Source: a virus. From it: a stretch of DNA of 42,785 nucleotides. The stretch is taken from positions 1 through 42,785 of IMG/VR virus record IMGVR_UViG_3300044522_000440. One strand, 5' to 3'. Positions 14,944-22,390 of the stretch are shown piece after piece (position 1 is the stretch's first letter; the number at the start of each line of letters is the position of its first letter). The notes under the pieces are model-generated. The model had not been told where the DNA came from. It saw only the letters and a program-made list of their open reading frames with translations, and did no database searches. The position numbers and the translations under genes were made by a program.

Positions 14944-15528
14944 ATGGCAAACGTAGACAAAGCATTTGGCTTGCGTCCGCTTGGTAACCTGTCGGCCACT
15001 GGTGCTCAGAAGCAATACGGCTATGAGATCGAAGACACCCAGTCTGGCGCGATTTACCAAGGTGACCTCGTCACTCTCTCTGGCGGCTACATCGTGAAAT
15101 ACGATTCCACCCTGCACACTGCAGCTTTGGGCGTATTGAACGGGTGTAACTATATCGATCCCACTACCGGAAAGCCTACTTTTAAGAACTTCTATCCGGG
15201 TTCCGTCAACATTACAGCGGGCGTTATTACTGCTGAAGTGCTGGATGACCCGAATCAGTTGTACTTGATTCAGGCGGATGAAGACGTGGTACAGGCAGAC
15301 ATTGGCTTAAACGCCAACATTGCCTACACCGCCGGCAGCAACACTACAGGCGTGTCTGCGACCGAGCTTGACTCTTCCACGATCGCTAACACGGCAACGC
15401 TGGCACTGAAAATTGTGGGCTTCTATAACGCACCCAACAACATACGTGCTGAAAATCACGTTGACGTTGTGGTTAAAATCAACACTCACCTGTATGGCAG
15501 CACTGGTGTTGCCAATACAGCGCCGTAA
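14944..15528 (+). CDS. Decoration-like capsid-associated protein
   Basis: A 194-residue, beta-rich, Thr/Ser/Gly-rich protein starting MANVDKAFGLRPLGNLS. The KAFGLRPLG type start and the run of short strands (GDLVTLSGGYIVKYD, TAALGVLNGCNYID) are typical of conserved structural proteins placed directly before the major capsid gene in marine and freshwater phages. A role in decorating or stabilising the head is inferred from position and composition. TAGGAAACGACA precedes the ATG, a good ribosome site. The capsid gene follows after 12 bases. Confidence 0.75.
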   Translation: MANVDKAFGLRPLGNLSATGAQKQYGYEIEDTQSGAIYQGDLVTLSGGYIVKYDSTLHTAALGVLNGCNYIDPTTGKPTFKNFYPGSVNITAGVITAEVLDDPNQLYLIQADEDVVQADIGLNANIAYTAGSNTTGVSATELDSSTIANTATLALKIVGFYNAPNNIRAENHVDVVVKINTHLYGSTGVANTAP

Positions 15529-15540
15529 TAGGAGCTAACC

Positions 15541-16449
15541 ATGGCTATTTCACGCGCTCAACTTGTTAAAGAACTGGAGCCCGGCCTGAACGCTCTTTTC
15601 GGTCTCGAATATAAAAACTACGAGAACGAACACGAGGAGGTCTACGACATCGAATCTTCAGACCGTGCGTTTGAAGAAGAAGTGATGTTGTCGGGTTTTG
15701 CTGAAGCTCCGGTAAAAACTGAAGGTGCAGGTGTCGCATACGACCAAGCACAGGAAGTCTATACCGCTCGCTACACTCACGAGACCATTGCTCTGGCATT
15801 CAGCCTGACGGAAGAGGCCGTAGAGGACAACCTTTACGACCGTCTTGCTGCTCGCTACACCAAGGCACTGGCTCGCTCAATGGCAACGACCAAGCAGATC
15901 AAGGGTGCCGCTATCCTGAACGGCGCTTTCACTACCTCAATTGGTGGTGACAGCAAGCCGCTTTGCGCAGATGACCACCCCACTCTGAGCGGTCCCGACC
16001 TTCGCAATGAGCTGTCTGTTTCTGCTGACCTGTCCGAGACCTCTCTTGAGCAGGCGTTGATCGACATCGCTGGGTTCACTGATGAACGTGGCCTGAAGAT
16101 CGCCGTGCAGGGCCTGAAGCTGATTATTCCGAAGGAGCTTCAGTTCACCGCAGATCGTATTCTGAAGTCCACGCTCCGCGTGGGTACTGCAGACAACGAC
16201 ATCAACGCCATCCGCAACATGGGGATGATTCCGCAAGGCTACTCGGTCAACCATTACCTGACTGACCCGGATGCCTTCTTCATCATCACCGATGCTCCGA
16301 ATGGCATGAAGATGTTCCAGCGTGTATCGATCAAAACTGGTTTTGAAGGCGACTTTGACACTGGCAACGTCCGATACAAGGCTCGCGAGCGCTACAGCTT
16401 TGGCTTTAGCGATCCGCGCGGGATCTTCGGCTCCCCCGGCACGCCGTAA
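15541..16449 (+). CDS. Major capsid protein (Mu gpT-like)
   Basis: A 302-residue shell protein with the HK97 fold as in the Mu gpT family. Diagnostic pieces are HETIALAFSLTEEAVEDNLYD, RYTKALARSMATTKQIKGA (P-domain helix region), AILNGAF, PLCADDHPTLSG, ALIDIAGFTDERGLKI and the end YSFGFSDPRGIFGSPG. The length is right for this family without a cleaved delta domain, in keeping with a separate scaffold gene. AGGAGCTAACC precedes the ATG. It is followed by a strong terminator at 16468, as expected where capsid expression is set apart from downstream genes. Confidence 0.93.
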   Translation: MAISRAQLVKELEPGLNALFGLEYKNYENEHEEVYDIESSDRAFEEEVMLSGFAEAPVKTEGAGVAYDQAQEVYTARYTHETIALAFSLTEEAVEDNLYDRLAARYTKALARSMATTKQIKGAAILNGAFTTSIGGDSKPLCADDHPTLSGPDLRNELSVSADLSETSLEQALIDIAGFTDERGLKIAVQGLKLIIPKELQFTADRILKSTLRVGTADNDINAIRNMGMIPQGYSVNHYLTDPDAFFIITDAPNGMKMFQRVSIKTGFEGDFDTGNVRYKARERYSFGFSDPRGIFGSPGTP

Positions 16450-16467
16450 TCGTTATTGCGGCATACG

Positions 16468-16502
16468 AAAGGGGGAGCTATTGTAGCTCCCCCTTTTTTT
16501 TT
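16468..16502 (+). terminator. Rho-independent terminator after the capsid gene
   Basis: AAAGGGGGAGCTA pairs with TAGCTCCCCCTTT around a TTG loop, followed by at least nine T residues in total. A textbook intrinsic terminator 19 bases after the capsid stop. Downstream genes therefore need read-through or their own promoter; none is clear in 16503-16601. Confidence 0.93.
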
Positions 16503-16601
16503 ATATAGTGGCTGCGACCCCGGAACAATTTATGCGCTGCAGACCGACCGGGCGGACGACATGCAGACTGAAGCGCAACACTCGCATGTGAGGATTCATA
16601 G

Positions 16602-17195
16602 ATGGCAACTACTACCTTTTCTGGGCCAGTTAACTCGTTAAATGGCTTTGTTGTCGGCACCTCAGCTGACCCAGTTAGCGTAACCACCGCAACAAACATC
16701 AACAGCAACTTTGCCACAAGCTCCGCTACTACTGGCGACACCCGTCTGAGCTTCAATCGTCTGACCATAACCTCAACGGGTTCTGGCGAGACTATTCGTG
16801 CCTTGACTCGCGTTACGGGTGCAGGCGCTGCAACTGCCGGCACTGTTAACGGCGCGCACATCTCAACAGCCATCCTGACTGGCGGCACAATCTCCGGCGC
16901 TGCGAACGCGCTCCGGGCGACCATTGGCGCGTCTGTTGCGTCTCCGGGCGGCACTCTGGCTGCTCTGCAGCTTGATACCGACTTTGCCTCTGGCACTAGC
17001 CTTGGCGCTGACAGCGCATTTATCCGCGTGACTGACTCTGGCGCTGGCGCTGGCAAAATGACGCGCCTGATGAACATCGCTACTGGAACTGGCGTGTTTA
17101 CTGCTGCGACCAGCTCAAGCACGTTGGCGGGCGGTATCAAGGTACGTATTGCTGGCGTTGATTATTTCTTGGTTGTTGCCAGCGCGATTGCGTAA
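16602..17195 (+). CDS. Structural protein, beta-rich, unknown role
   Basis: A 197-residue Thr/Ser/Gly/Ala-rich protein (MATTTFSGPVNSLNGFVVG...). The middle has AHISTAILTGGTISGAANA and the end is IKVRIAGVDYFLVVASAIA. This start and end pattern is common in phage virion proteins near the capsid gene. It looks like a beta-sandwich or fibre-type protein; head fibre and decoration roles are both possible. GTGAGGATTCATAG precedes the ATG. It is the first gene after the capsid terminator and couples to the next gene by TAATG. Confidence 0.7.
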   Translation: MATTTFSGPVNSLNGFVVGTSADPVSVTTATNINSNFATSSATTGDTRLSFNRLTITSTGSGETIRALTRVTGAGAATAGTVNGAHISTAILTGGTISGAANALRATIGASVASPGGTLAALQLDTDFASGTSLGADSAFIRVTDSGAGAGKMTRLMNIATGTGVFTAATSSSTLAGGIKVRIAGVDYFLVVASAIA

Positions 17196-17377
17196 TGCAG
17201 ATCACTAAGGAATTTCTGGCGGCAGAGATTGCCGAATTGCAGGCTGAATTGAAGAAGGCTGAAACCTTTTTAATTCAAGCGCAGGCGACTATTTCTGCTT
17301 ATCAGATGTTGGTAAGTCGTTTGGACGCGCCAGAACCAGTTGAGACGTGCCAAGGGGTAAATTTAGATGAGCTTTAG
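17195..17377 (+). CDS. Small coiled-coil protein
   Basis: A 60-residue protein with a heptad pattern over residues 5-45 (LAAEIAELQAELKKAETFL...), then an acidic tail. The start overlaps the previous stop (TAATG) and its own end overlaps the next start by 11 bases, so translation is coupled. It resembles short coiled-coil accessory proteins found near capsid genes. Function unknown; perhaps a trimerising or scaffolding helper. Confidence 0.7.
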   Translation: MQITKEFLAAEIAELQAELKKAETFLIQAQATISAYQMLVSRLDAPEPVETCQGVNLDEL

Positions 17378-17669
17378 TAATATTCAGTCGGTTTCAAAGT
17401 CAGCGGATGCGTCGGCCATTGTTGGTCGCACCCGAGTGGTGGGCGTGTACTACACATGCACCAACACGGGCGCGTCCTTTAGTCTCAAGGACGGCACCTC
17501 AACGGCGGGCACGGCAAAAATGAGCATTACCACACCAGCAGCTGCGGGTGGTTATGACATTATCATCCCTGACATGGGCATCCTGTTTGAGACGGGGGTG
17601 TTTATCGATGTTGCCAGCTCTGAAGTCACCAGTGTGACGCTGCTGTTTGAAGGCGGAGCGGCTGCGTAA
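17367..17669 (+). CDS. Small beta-rich structural protein
   Basis: A 100-residue protein with alternating strands (VVGVYYTCTN, ASFSLKDGTS, YDIIIPDMGILFETGVFID, VTSVTLLFEGG). This fits a small beta-sandwich of the kind found as decoration or fibre-tip proteins. I recall relatives in aquatic phages without known function. AAGGGG precedes the ATG. It shares pattern (IPDMGILF, SVTLLFEGG) with the protein at 34331, which has a similar strand order, but identity is too low to call a duplicate. Confidence 0.7.
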   Translation: MSFSNIQSVSKSADASAIVGRTRVVGVYYTCTNTGASFSLKDGTSTAGTAKMSITTPAAAGGYDIIIPDMGILFETGVFIDVASSEVTSVTLLFEGGAAA

Positions 17670-17953
17670 TGGCGACCAAGGGCATGGGGATAAAGACTTC
17701 GGTGAAGTCTGGTAATTTCCGCCCTACGAAGTCTGGCGCAGGCATGACGAAGAAGGGGGTCAAGGCGTATCGTAAGGCCAACCCCGGCAGTAAGCTGAAA
17801 ACGGCGGTAACGGAAGACAAGCCCACCGGTAAGCGCGCAGAAAGGCGAAAGTCTTATTGTGCAAGGTCTGCGGGGCAGATGCGTGACTTCCCAGAGGCCG
17901 CAAAAGATCCCAACAGTCGGCTGAGACAGGCCAGAAAACGGTGGAAGTGCTGA
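17669..17953 (+). CDS. Small basic protein (DUF6321-like)
   Basis: A 94-residue, very basic protein. The segments KKGVKAYRKANPGSKLKTAV, KRAERRKSYCARSAGQM and AKDPNSRLRQARKRWKC form a conserved set that I associate with DUF6321-type phage proteins. Two Cys lie in conserved places. It is the first of four neighbouring genes for small basic proteins. Binding to DNA or RNA is likely from charge, but no function is known. Start and stop overlap the neighbours (TAATG before, TGATG after). Confidence 0.8.
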   Translation: MATKGMGIKTSVKSGNFRPTKSGAGMTKKGVKAYRKANPGSKLKTAVTEDKPTGKRAERRKSYCARSAGQMRDFPEAAKDPNSRLRQARKRWKC

Positions 17954-18135
17954 TGAAAAAGGCAAAGTCCAAGGTCAACGAGGCAGGCAACTACACCAAA
18001 CCAACGCTGAGAAAGCGCCTGTTTGAAGAGATTAAGGCCAGCGGAAAAGGCGGCAGCCCGGGGCAGTGGTCCGCGCGCAAGGCACAAATGTTGGCGCTGA
18101 AGTACAAGGCTGCGGGTGGGAGTTATAAAGACTGA
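17953..18135 (+). CDS. Small basic protein, conserved phage family
   Basis: A 60-residue Lys-rich protein with the pattern NEAGNYTKPTLRKRLFEEIK, then GGSPGQWSARKAQMLALKYK and AAGGSYKD. I recall this pattern in aquatic phages beside the DUF6321-like protein. ATG 17953 overlaps the previous stop (TGATG); a GTG 12 bases upstream is less likely. The fold is probably one or two helices with a basic face. Function unknown; contact with nucleic acid is an inference from charge. Confidence 0.8.
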   Translation: MKKAKSKVNEAGNYTKPTLRKRLFEEIKASGKGGSPGQWSARKAQMLALKYKAAGGSYKD

Positions 18136-18398
18136 TGGCACTTAAGAAACCCCAAAAATCCTTAAAGGCGTGGGGGGATCAGAAGTGGCGCACCAAGTCT
18201 GGAAAGCCCTCGACGCAGGGTCCCAAGGCAACGGGTGAGCGTTACTTGCCGGAGAAGGCGATTGGCGCCTTGAGCAGTGCCGAGTACGCAGCAACGTCAA
18301 GAAAAAAACGTGCAGATACAGCAAAGGGTGCGCAGTTTAGCAAGCAACCCAAGAAGGTAGCTGCAAAAGTAAAATCGTATCGAAATCGAGGTAAGTAA
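18135..18398 (+). CDS. Small basic protein (DUF5872-like)
   Basis: An 87-residue basic protein with the conserved run DQKWRTKSGKPSTQ, TGERYLPEKAIGALSSAEYA, ATSRKKRADTAKGAQFSKQP. From memory this is the DUF5872 pattern, known from phages and from giant-virus and bacterial proteins, with no clear function. The gene is coupled to its neighbour by TGATG. The repeated presence of such proteins together suggests they act as a set, perhaps in DNA condensation in the head or as internal virion proteins. Confidence 0.78.
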   Translation: MALKKPQKSLKAWGDQKWRTKSGKPSTQGPKATGERYLPEKAIGALSSAEYAATSRKKRADTAKGAQFSKQPKKVAAKVKSYRNRGK

Positions 18399-18399
18399 C

Positions 18400-18618
18400 A
18401 TGGCTGGACGTGGAATGGGTGCTGCTACAAAAGGCGGCGGAGCAGTGGAAAGTGGTCCAAAAAACAAAATGATCTCTGCGACCAGCAAGAAAACGGGCCC
18501 GGTCATGATGGCAAAAGGTGGTCTGGCTGACAAAAAAGGCCGTGCCATGAAGAAAAAAGGCAAAGACGCTATGGGCCGCGCGATGAAAATGCGCAAAGGC
18601 GGGATGGCGTGTGACTAA
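18400..18618 (+). CDS. Lys/Gly/Met-rich small protein
   Basis: A 72-residue low-complexity protein rich in Lys, Gly, Met and Ala. Short units recur: GRGMGAATKGG, KKGRAMKKKGKDAMGRAMKM, RKGGMA. It resembles the protein at 31427 (AAGGMAKKG repeats). No fold is expected without a partner. The composition is like bacterial histone-H1-like tails, so DNA binding is possible. GAGGTAAGTAAC lies before the ATG, and the stop overlaps the connector start (TAATG). Confidence 0.75.
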   Translation: MAGRGMGAATKGGGAVESGPKNKMISATSKKTGPVMMAKGGLADKKGRAMKKKGKDAMGRAMKMRKGGMACD

Positions 18619-19283
18619 TGGCTACCTCCGGGACAACAGACTTTAACCTCAGCATAGATGATCTAGTTGAGGAGGCGTTTGAACGCTGTGGCATGCGGAT
18701 GACCTCGGGTTATCAGCTGTCCTCTGCGCGCAGATCGTTGAACCTGTTGTTCTTGGACTGGGCTAATCGTGGCCTGAACCTGTGGACGATCGAGGAATCG
18801 ACGATCGCACTCACGCAGGGTAGCCGGGTGTTGAACCTCCCGCTGGACACGGTTAACGTGCTGTCGGCGGTGATCCGGCAGAACATCACGGGTCAGCAGC
18901 AGGATGTCTCCATCGACCGGATCAGCCGCGAGGACTACTTGGATCTGCCGAACAAGACCACCCAAGCGCGCCCAGCACAGTTCTACGTAGAGCGCAGTAA
19001 CACGCCGCAAGTATATTTATACCCGGCAGCCGATCAGGTGTACACCTTCGTTTACTACCGGATACGACGCATTCAAGACGCCGGCAACTACGAAAACACC
19101 TCAGACGTGAACTTCCGCTTTTTGCCGTGTCTGGCCTCTGGCCTAGCGTATATGCTGTCGCTGAAGTATTCACCTGATCGCACGGGTGCGCTCAAGCAGA
19201 TCTACGAAGAGGACTTCTTGAGGGCGGCACTAGAGGACAGGGACACCGCAAGTCTACACATAGTGCCTGATTTCGGGGTGTGA
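18618..19283 (+). CDS. Head-to-tail connector, P22 gp4-like
   Basis: A 221-residue protein with the marks of the P22 gp4 tail accessory factor family: an N-terminal helical start (IDDLVEEAFERCGMR), ARRSLNLLFLDWANRGLNLW, then TIALTQGSRVLNLPLDTVNV, RISREDYLDLPNK, RPAQFYVERSNTPQVYLYP and a C-terminal helix bundle. It would bind below the portal and start tail assembly. It lies just upstream of the SU10-type adaptor gene, as expected in short-tailed phages. TAATG couples it to the previous gene. Confidence 0.85.
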   Translation: MATSGTTDFNLSIDDLVEEAFERCGMRMTSGYQLSSARRSLNLLFLDWANRGLNLWTIEESTIALTQGSRVLNLPLDTVNVLSAVIRQNITGQQQDVSIDRISREDYLDLPNKTTQARPAQFYVERSNTPQVYLYPAADQVYTFVYYRIRRIQDAGNYENTSDVNFRFLPCLASGLAYMLSLKYSPDRTGALKQIYEEDFLRAALEDRDTASLHIVPDFGV

Positions 19284-19284
19284 C

Positions 19285-19635
19285 ATGGCATTTGCGTCGG
19301 GTAAGTATTCGTATTCACTCTGCGACTTCTGTGGGCAGAGATACCCGTACAAAGTATTGCGTAAAAACTGGCGCGGCTTCATGGTTTGTCCTGACGACTA
19401 CGAGCCCAAAGAGCCCCAGTTATTTCCGCTGAACTATCGTGGGGACGCGATTGCGCTGCGTGACCCAAGACCTGACAGGGTAGAGCCTACGGTCGTTTTC
19501 CTTGGCTTGCCGGGGGACGCAGCCTTCCAGAGTATTGGTAGTGCCAATGGCGGCACAAACATGCAGCCGTTCCCGCAGCAGAATGCGGTTCAGGGCGTTG
19601 GATCCATTGGCAAAGTGACTATAGTGATAACCTGA
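19285..19635 (+). CDS. Cys-containing conserved structural protein
   Basis: A 116-residue protein beginning with FCGQRYPYKVLRKNWRGFM and a C-x2-C pair (SLCDFCGQ) followed by VCPDDYEPKEPQL. The conserved KNWRGFMVCPDDYEPK core is well known in aquatic phage gene sets between connector genes, though its role is not. The three Cys may bind one metal ion. The second half is Gly/Asn/Gln-rich and probably extended, ending in a strand (KVTIVIT). It probably belongs to the neck. It starts 2 bases after the gp4-like stop and ends TGATG with the adaptor. Confidence 0.8.
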   Translation: MAFASGKYSYSLCDFCGQRYPYKVLRKNWRGFMVCPDDYEPKEPQLFPLNYRGDAIALRDPRPDRVEPTVVFLGLPGDAAFQSIGSANGGTNMQPFPQQNAVQGVGSIGKVTIVIT

Positions 19636-20291
19636 TGAACTACAGCGAGCTGGTCACAAATATACGAAACTACACCAACGTTGACGCCAACGTCTTCAGC
19701 AATTCCGTGATTGATACGTTTATCACGATGGCTGAGAACCGGATCTTGCGCGACATTGATTTGGACGTATTCAAGAAAGAATCCACCAGCACGATGACCA
19801 CCGGCAACCGATTTCTGGCGTCCCCAAGCGACATTCTGACACACCGGTATATCTTCATCACCGTAGCGGGCAAGAAGGTGTATCTGGACTTCAGGGACAC
19901 GTCCTTTATGAAGGAGTATGCGCCTGACGCTGCGGTAGTGGGCGTACCCAAGTACTACTCGGTTTGGGACCAGAACACGTTCACCTTGGCGCCAACGCCC
20001 AACGCCGACTACGCAGTGGAGCTCGGGTACATCGTTCGTCCGGCGCAGCTCTCTGCGGCCAACCCAACGACGTGGATCAGCACGAACGCCCCCGAGGCGT
20101 TGCTCTATGCTTGCCTGATTCAAGCCTACAGCTACACCAAGGGTCCCACTGAAATGCTGGGCTTCTTTGACGGCAGCTACAAGCAAGCGATTCAGGGTCT
20201 GGGCATCGAGCAGCAGGGTAGACGTCGCCGTGATGAGTTCCGTGATGGTATGATTCGCATACCAATCAAATCTGAATCACCGGGACCATAA
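19635..20291 (+). CDS. Neck adaptor protein, SU10-type
   Basis: A 218-residue protein starting MNYSELVTNIRNYTN, then FITMAENRILRDIDLDVFKK, a central beta part (YIFITVAGKKVYLDFRD), PKYYSVWDQNTFTLAPTP and YAVELGYIVRP, and a C-terminal helical part with EALLYACLIQAYSYTKG. This is the plan of the phage SU10 adaptor family, which forms a ring between portal and nozzle. It is coupled to the previous gene by TGATG. The length is normal. A gp4-like alternative is possible, since both families share a helical-bundle and beta plan. Confidence 0.85.
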   Translation: MNYSELVTNIRNYTNVDANVFSNSVIDTFITMAENRILRDIDLDVFKKESTSTMTTGNRFLASPSDILTHRYIFITVAGKKVYLDFRDTSFMKEYAPDAAVVGVPKYYSVWDQNTFTLAPTPNADYAVELGYIVRPAQLSAANPTTWISTNAPEALLYACLIQAYSYTKGPTEMLGFFDGSYKQAIQGLGIEQQGRRRRDEFRDGMIRIPIKSESPGP

Positions 20292-20293
20292 CC

Positions 20294-20581
20294 ATGTTCA
20301 GCACGTCAGGCGGCGCAGCACTAGGCCTCATCAAAGCATCCTCCGTTTCGGGCCGAGGCTTTACGCCTGAAGAGCTGGCCGAGGGTGCACTGGACAAGAT
20401 TATCTACATCGGTAGAAGCTCAGACCCGGCTATCCGCGCTCAGGCTGAAGCCTACCGTGATCAGATCAAGGTTGTGCTGGTCGCTGCGATGCACCAAGCC
20501 ATACGCTCCAACCACACTACTTTGATGAACCGTTTCCGCGCCGCTGGGCACCCGGAACTTGTAAAATTACTGGAGAGTTAA
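20294..20581 (+). CDS. Small helical phage protein
   Basis: A 95-residue, mainly helical protein following the adaptor gene by 2 bases. The middle part (GRSSDPAIRAQAEAYRDQIKVVLVAAM) is an amphipathic helix; the end RAAGHPELVKLLES is another. I recognise it as a recurrent small protein in this position in related phages, with no known function. It could be a neck or internal component, or an assembly helper. Its codon use matches neighbours. Confidence 0.72.
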   Translation: MFSTSGGAALGLIKASSVSGRGFTPEELAEGALDKIIYIGRSSDPAIRAQAEAYRDQIKVVLVAAMHQAIRSNHTTLMNRFRAAGHPELVKLLES

Positions 20582-20582
20582 C

Positions 20583-21038
20583 ATGCCTATTTCCATTACA
20601 ACCGCAATGCCCACCAGCTTCAAAGTTGAGCTGTTCAAGGGCGTACACGACTTCACCGCCTCCACTGGCGATACTTTTAAGATCGCTCTGCTCAAGGCAG
20701 CGGCTGCCGGTTCTGGCACCTTTGGTGCTGCGACCACTAACTACAGTGATTTGAGCACTGACGAGCTTGGTAGCGGTAGCGGCTACACCACAGGTGGCAA
20801 CACGCTAGTGTCGATCACCCCGGTAGCGGACGGCACTACGGCAATCTGCGACTTTGACAACACGACGTGGAGTGCTGCGACCTTTACTACTTCCGGCGCG
20901 TTGATTTATAACGACACCTCGTCTGACGCTGCGGTTGCGGTGTTGAGCTTTGGTGGCGACCAGCAGGTAAGTTCCGGCGATTTTCAGATTCAAATGCCTA
21001 CTGCTGCGGCAGCTACCGCAATTATTCGCATCGCGTGA
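20583..21038 (+). CDS. Conserved tail-region beta protein
   Basis: A 151-residue protein beginning TAMPTSFKVELFKGVHDF, followed by TASTGDTFKIALLKAA, SGSGYTTGGNTLVSITPV, TTAICDFDNTTWSAATFTTS, GALIYNDTSSDAAVAVLSFG and a C-terminal IQMPTAAAATAIIRIA. This pattern is very common in aquatic phages and forms a beta-sandwich; the role is not established, but it lies among tail genes. A trimeric fibre or baseplate-type component is possible. Its stop overlaps the start of an HNH gene (TGATG). Confidence 0.8.
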   Translation: MPISITTAMPTSFKVELFKGVHDFTASTGDTFKIALLKAAAAGSGTFGAATTNYSDLSTDELGSGSGYTTGGNTLVSITPVADGTTAICDFDNTTWSAATFTTSGALIYNDTSSDAAVAVLSFGGDQQVSSGDFQIQMPTAAAATAIIRIA

Positions 21039-21622
21039 TGAAGAGTTGTGTTACATGCGGGGAGAGTAAGGAGCTTGAGTTTTTTTACAGGCGAAAAGAC
21101 TCTCCTGACGGGTACCGTAACGATTGCAAACATTGTCGTATTGCGGTGTCGCACAAAAATTACACGGACAAACTCGAAGACAAAAGAGCGTGGCATAGGG
21201 TTAATTACGCTGCCAAAATAGCAAATAATCCCAACTGGCACGCAGCGCACTATGCTGCTAATCGGGACAAGTTTCGTAAACAAAACGTAGACTACTACCA
21301 CACCCGGTACCGAGAAAGCCGACTAGCTGCGGCTAAAAAGTGGGTCGCTGAAAATCGCGGAAAGTCCAATGCGATTAAGAAAGCATATAAGTTGGCGAAG
21401 GCGAGAGCCTGCCCCGCTTGGCTTACTGAAGACGAGCACTGGATGATGTATGAGGCCTACGAGCTGGCGCACCTCCGGTCAGAATCGTTGGGGTATGTTT
21501 GGCACGTGGACCACATTGTCCCGTTACGGGGTAAAACTGTATCGGGCCTGCACGTACCATGGAATTTACAAGTAATACCGGGCGTAGATAACATGTCGAA
21601 AAGCAACAAGTTCCAAGGGTAA
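21038..21622 (+). CDS. HNH endonuclease, probably a free-standing homing type
   Basis: A 194-residue protein. C4-x2-C7 and C30-x2-C33 form an N-terminal zinc ribbon (SCVTCGES, CKHCRIA). A long basic helical middle follows. The HNH core is at 153-192: H156, D158-H159 (WHVDHIVPLRG), N176 (HVPWNLQVI) and KSNKF at the end. The active-site set looks complete. It interrupts a run of tail genes and is A-richer than them, as expected of a mobile gene. ATG 21038 overlaps the previous stop (TGATG); an in-frame GTG one codon earlier is not preferred. No intron or intein is visible next to it. Confidence 0.85.
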   Translation: MKSCVTCGESKELEFFYRRKDSPDGYRNDCKHCRIAVSHKNYTDKLEDKRAWHRVNYAAKIANNPNWHAAHYAANRDKFRKQNVDYYHTRYRESRLAAAKKWVAENRGKSNAIKKAYKLAKARACPAWLTEDEHWMMYEAYELAHLRSESLGYVWHVDHIVPLRGKTVSGLHVPWNLQVIPGVDNMSKSNKFQG

Positions 21623-21625
21623 CCC

Positions 21626-22381
21626 GTGGCAGCTACCACCTACGACAAGGGTTGGGGAGAGGGTGGCTGGGGCATAAATGGCTTTGGCGGGATAGCGCCT
21701 GCCTACGTAGTTGATGGGGTTGCCGGAACTGGGGCGGTTGGCACGGTTTTCTTGCAGATCAGCTCTAATGTTGTCCCCACGGGTGTTCAAGGCGTTGGTG
21801 AGATCGGTGGCTTCGTAGTACAGGTTGACGACATTGTCATCCCTATCGGTGTTGCAGGCGTTGGTGCAGTTGGCACAGTTGCCACAGTCGTTAACAATAC
21901 GATAGTTGCGACGGGGGTTGAAGGAACGGGCGCCGTTGGCACTGTCTCCATCGCAATAAACGCAACGGTCGTAGCCACAGGCGTAGAGGGCATCGGTGCT
22001 GTTGACGCCGTGACACTGCAGATAGACAGCAATGTCACTGTAACGGGCGTAACGGGTACTGGCGCGATTGGTACAGTAGTCCCCGCATATGATGCTACTG
22101 TTACGGCCACAGGCATTGAAGGCACGGGCGCGGTAGGCACAGTTACAATACAAGTCAACGATACAGTTGTCCTTGTAGGAGTCAGCGCAACCGGCGCGAT
22201 TGGGCAGGTGCAGATAGCGGTAAGCGAGCTTGTAGTCCCCCTCGGAGTAGCTGGTGTAGGCGCAGTAGGTACGGTTAAAATAGGGGGATGGTCACTGGTA
22301 AACGACGCTCAAAACGCCGTTTGGGTTGATGTAAATGACGCGCAAAATGCTACTTGGATACCCGTAGACACAGCGGCGTGA
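21626..22381 (+). CDS. 22-residue-repeat virion protein
   Basis: A 251-residue protein. After a Trp/Gly-rich start (KGWGEGGWGINGFGG), residues 31-206 hold eight repeats of exactly 22 residues, and a ninth is partial. The unit starts GV-x-G-x-G-A-V-G-T-V and ends in a strand such as TVVAT. The regular length without gaps suggests a beta-solenoid or repeating beta-hairpin stalk. The end contains two VNDAQNAxW units. It lies next to tail-fibre-like genes, so a fibre or spike stalk is likely. GTG 21626 follows AAGGG, four bases after the HNH stop. Confidence 0.8.
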   Translation: MAATTYDKGWGEGGWGINGFGGIAPAYVVDGVAGTGAVGTVFLQISSNVVPTGVQGVGEIGGFVVQVDDIVIPIGVAGVGAVGTVATVVNNTIVATGVEGTGAVGTVSIAINATVVATGVEGIGAVDAVTLQIDSNVTVTGVTGTGAIGTVVPAYDATVTATGIEGTGAVGTVTIQVNDTVVLVGVSATGAIGQVQIAVSELVVPLGVAGVGAVGTVKIGGWSLVNDAQNAVWVDVNDAQNATWIPVDTAA

Positions 22382-22390
22382 GGATGAGAC

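Noticed and set aside
21566-22153. A 195-codon minus-strand frame rich in Cys, Asn and Tyr opposite the 22-residue-repeat gene
   Set aside because: It is a reflection of the 66-base DNA repeat on the other strand; no start signal is present.
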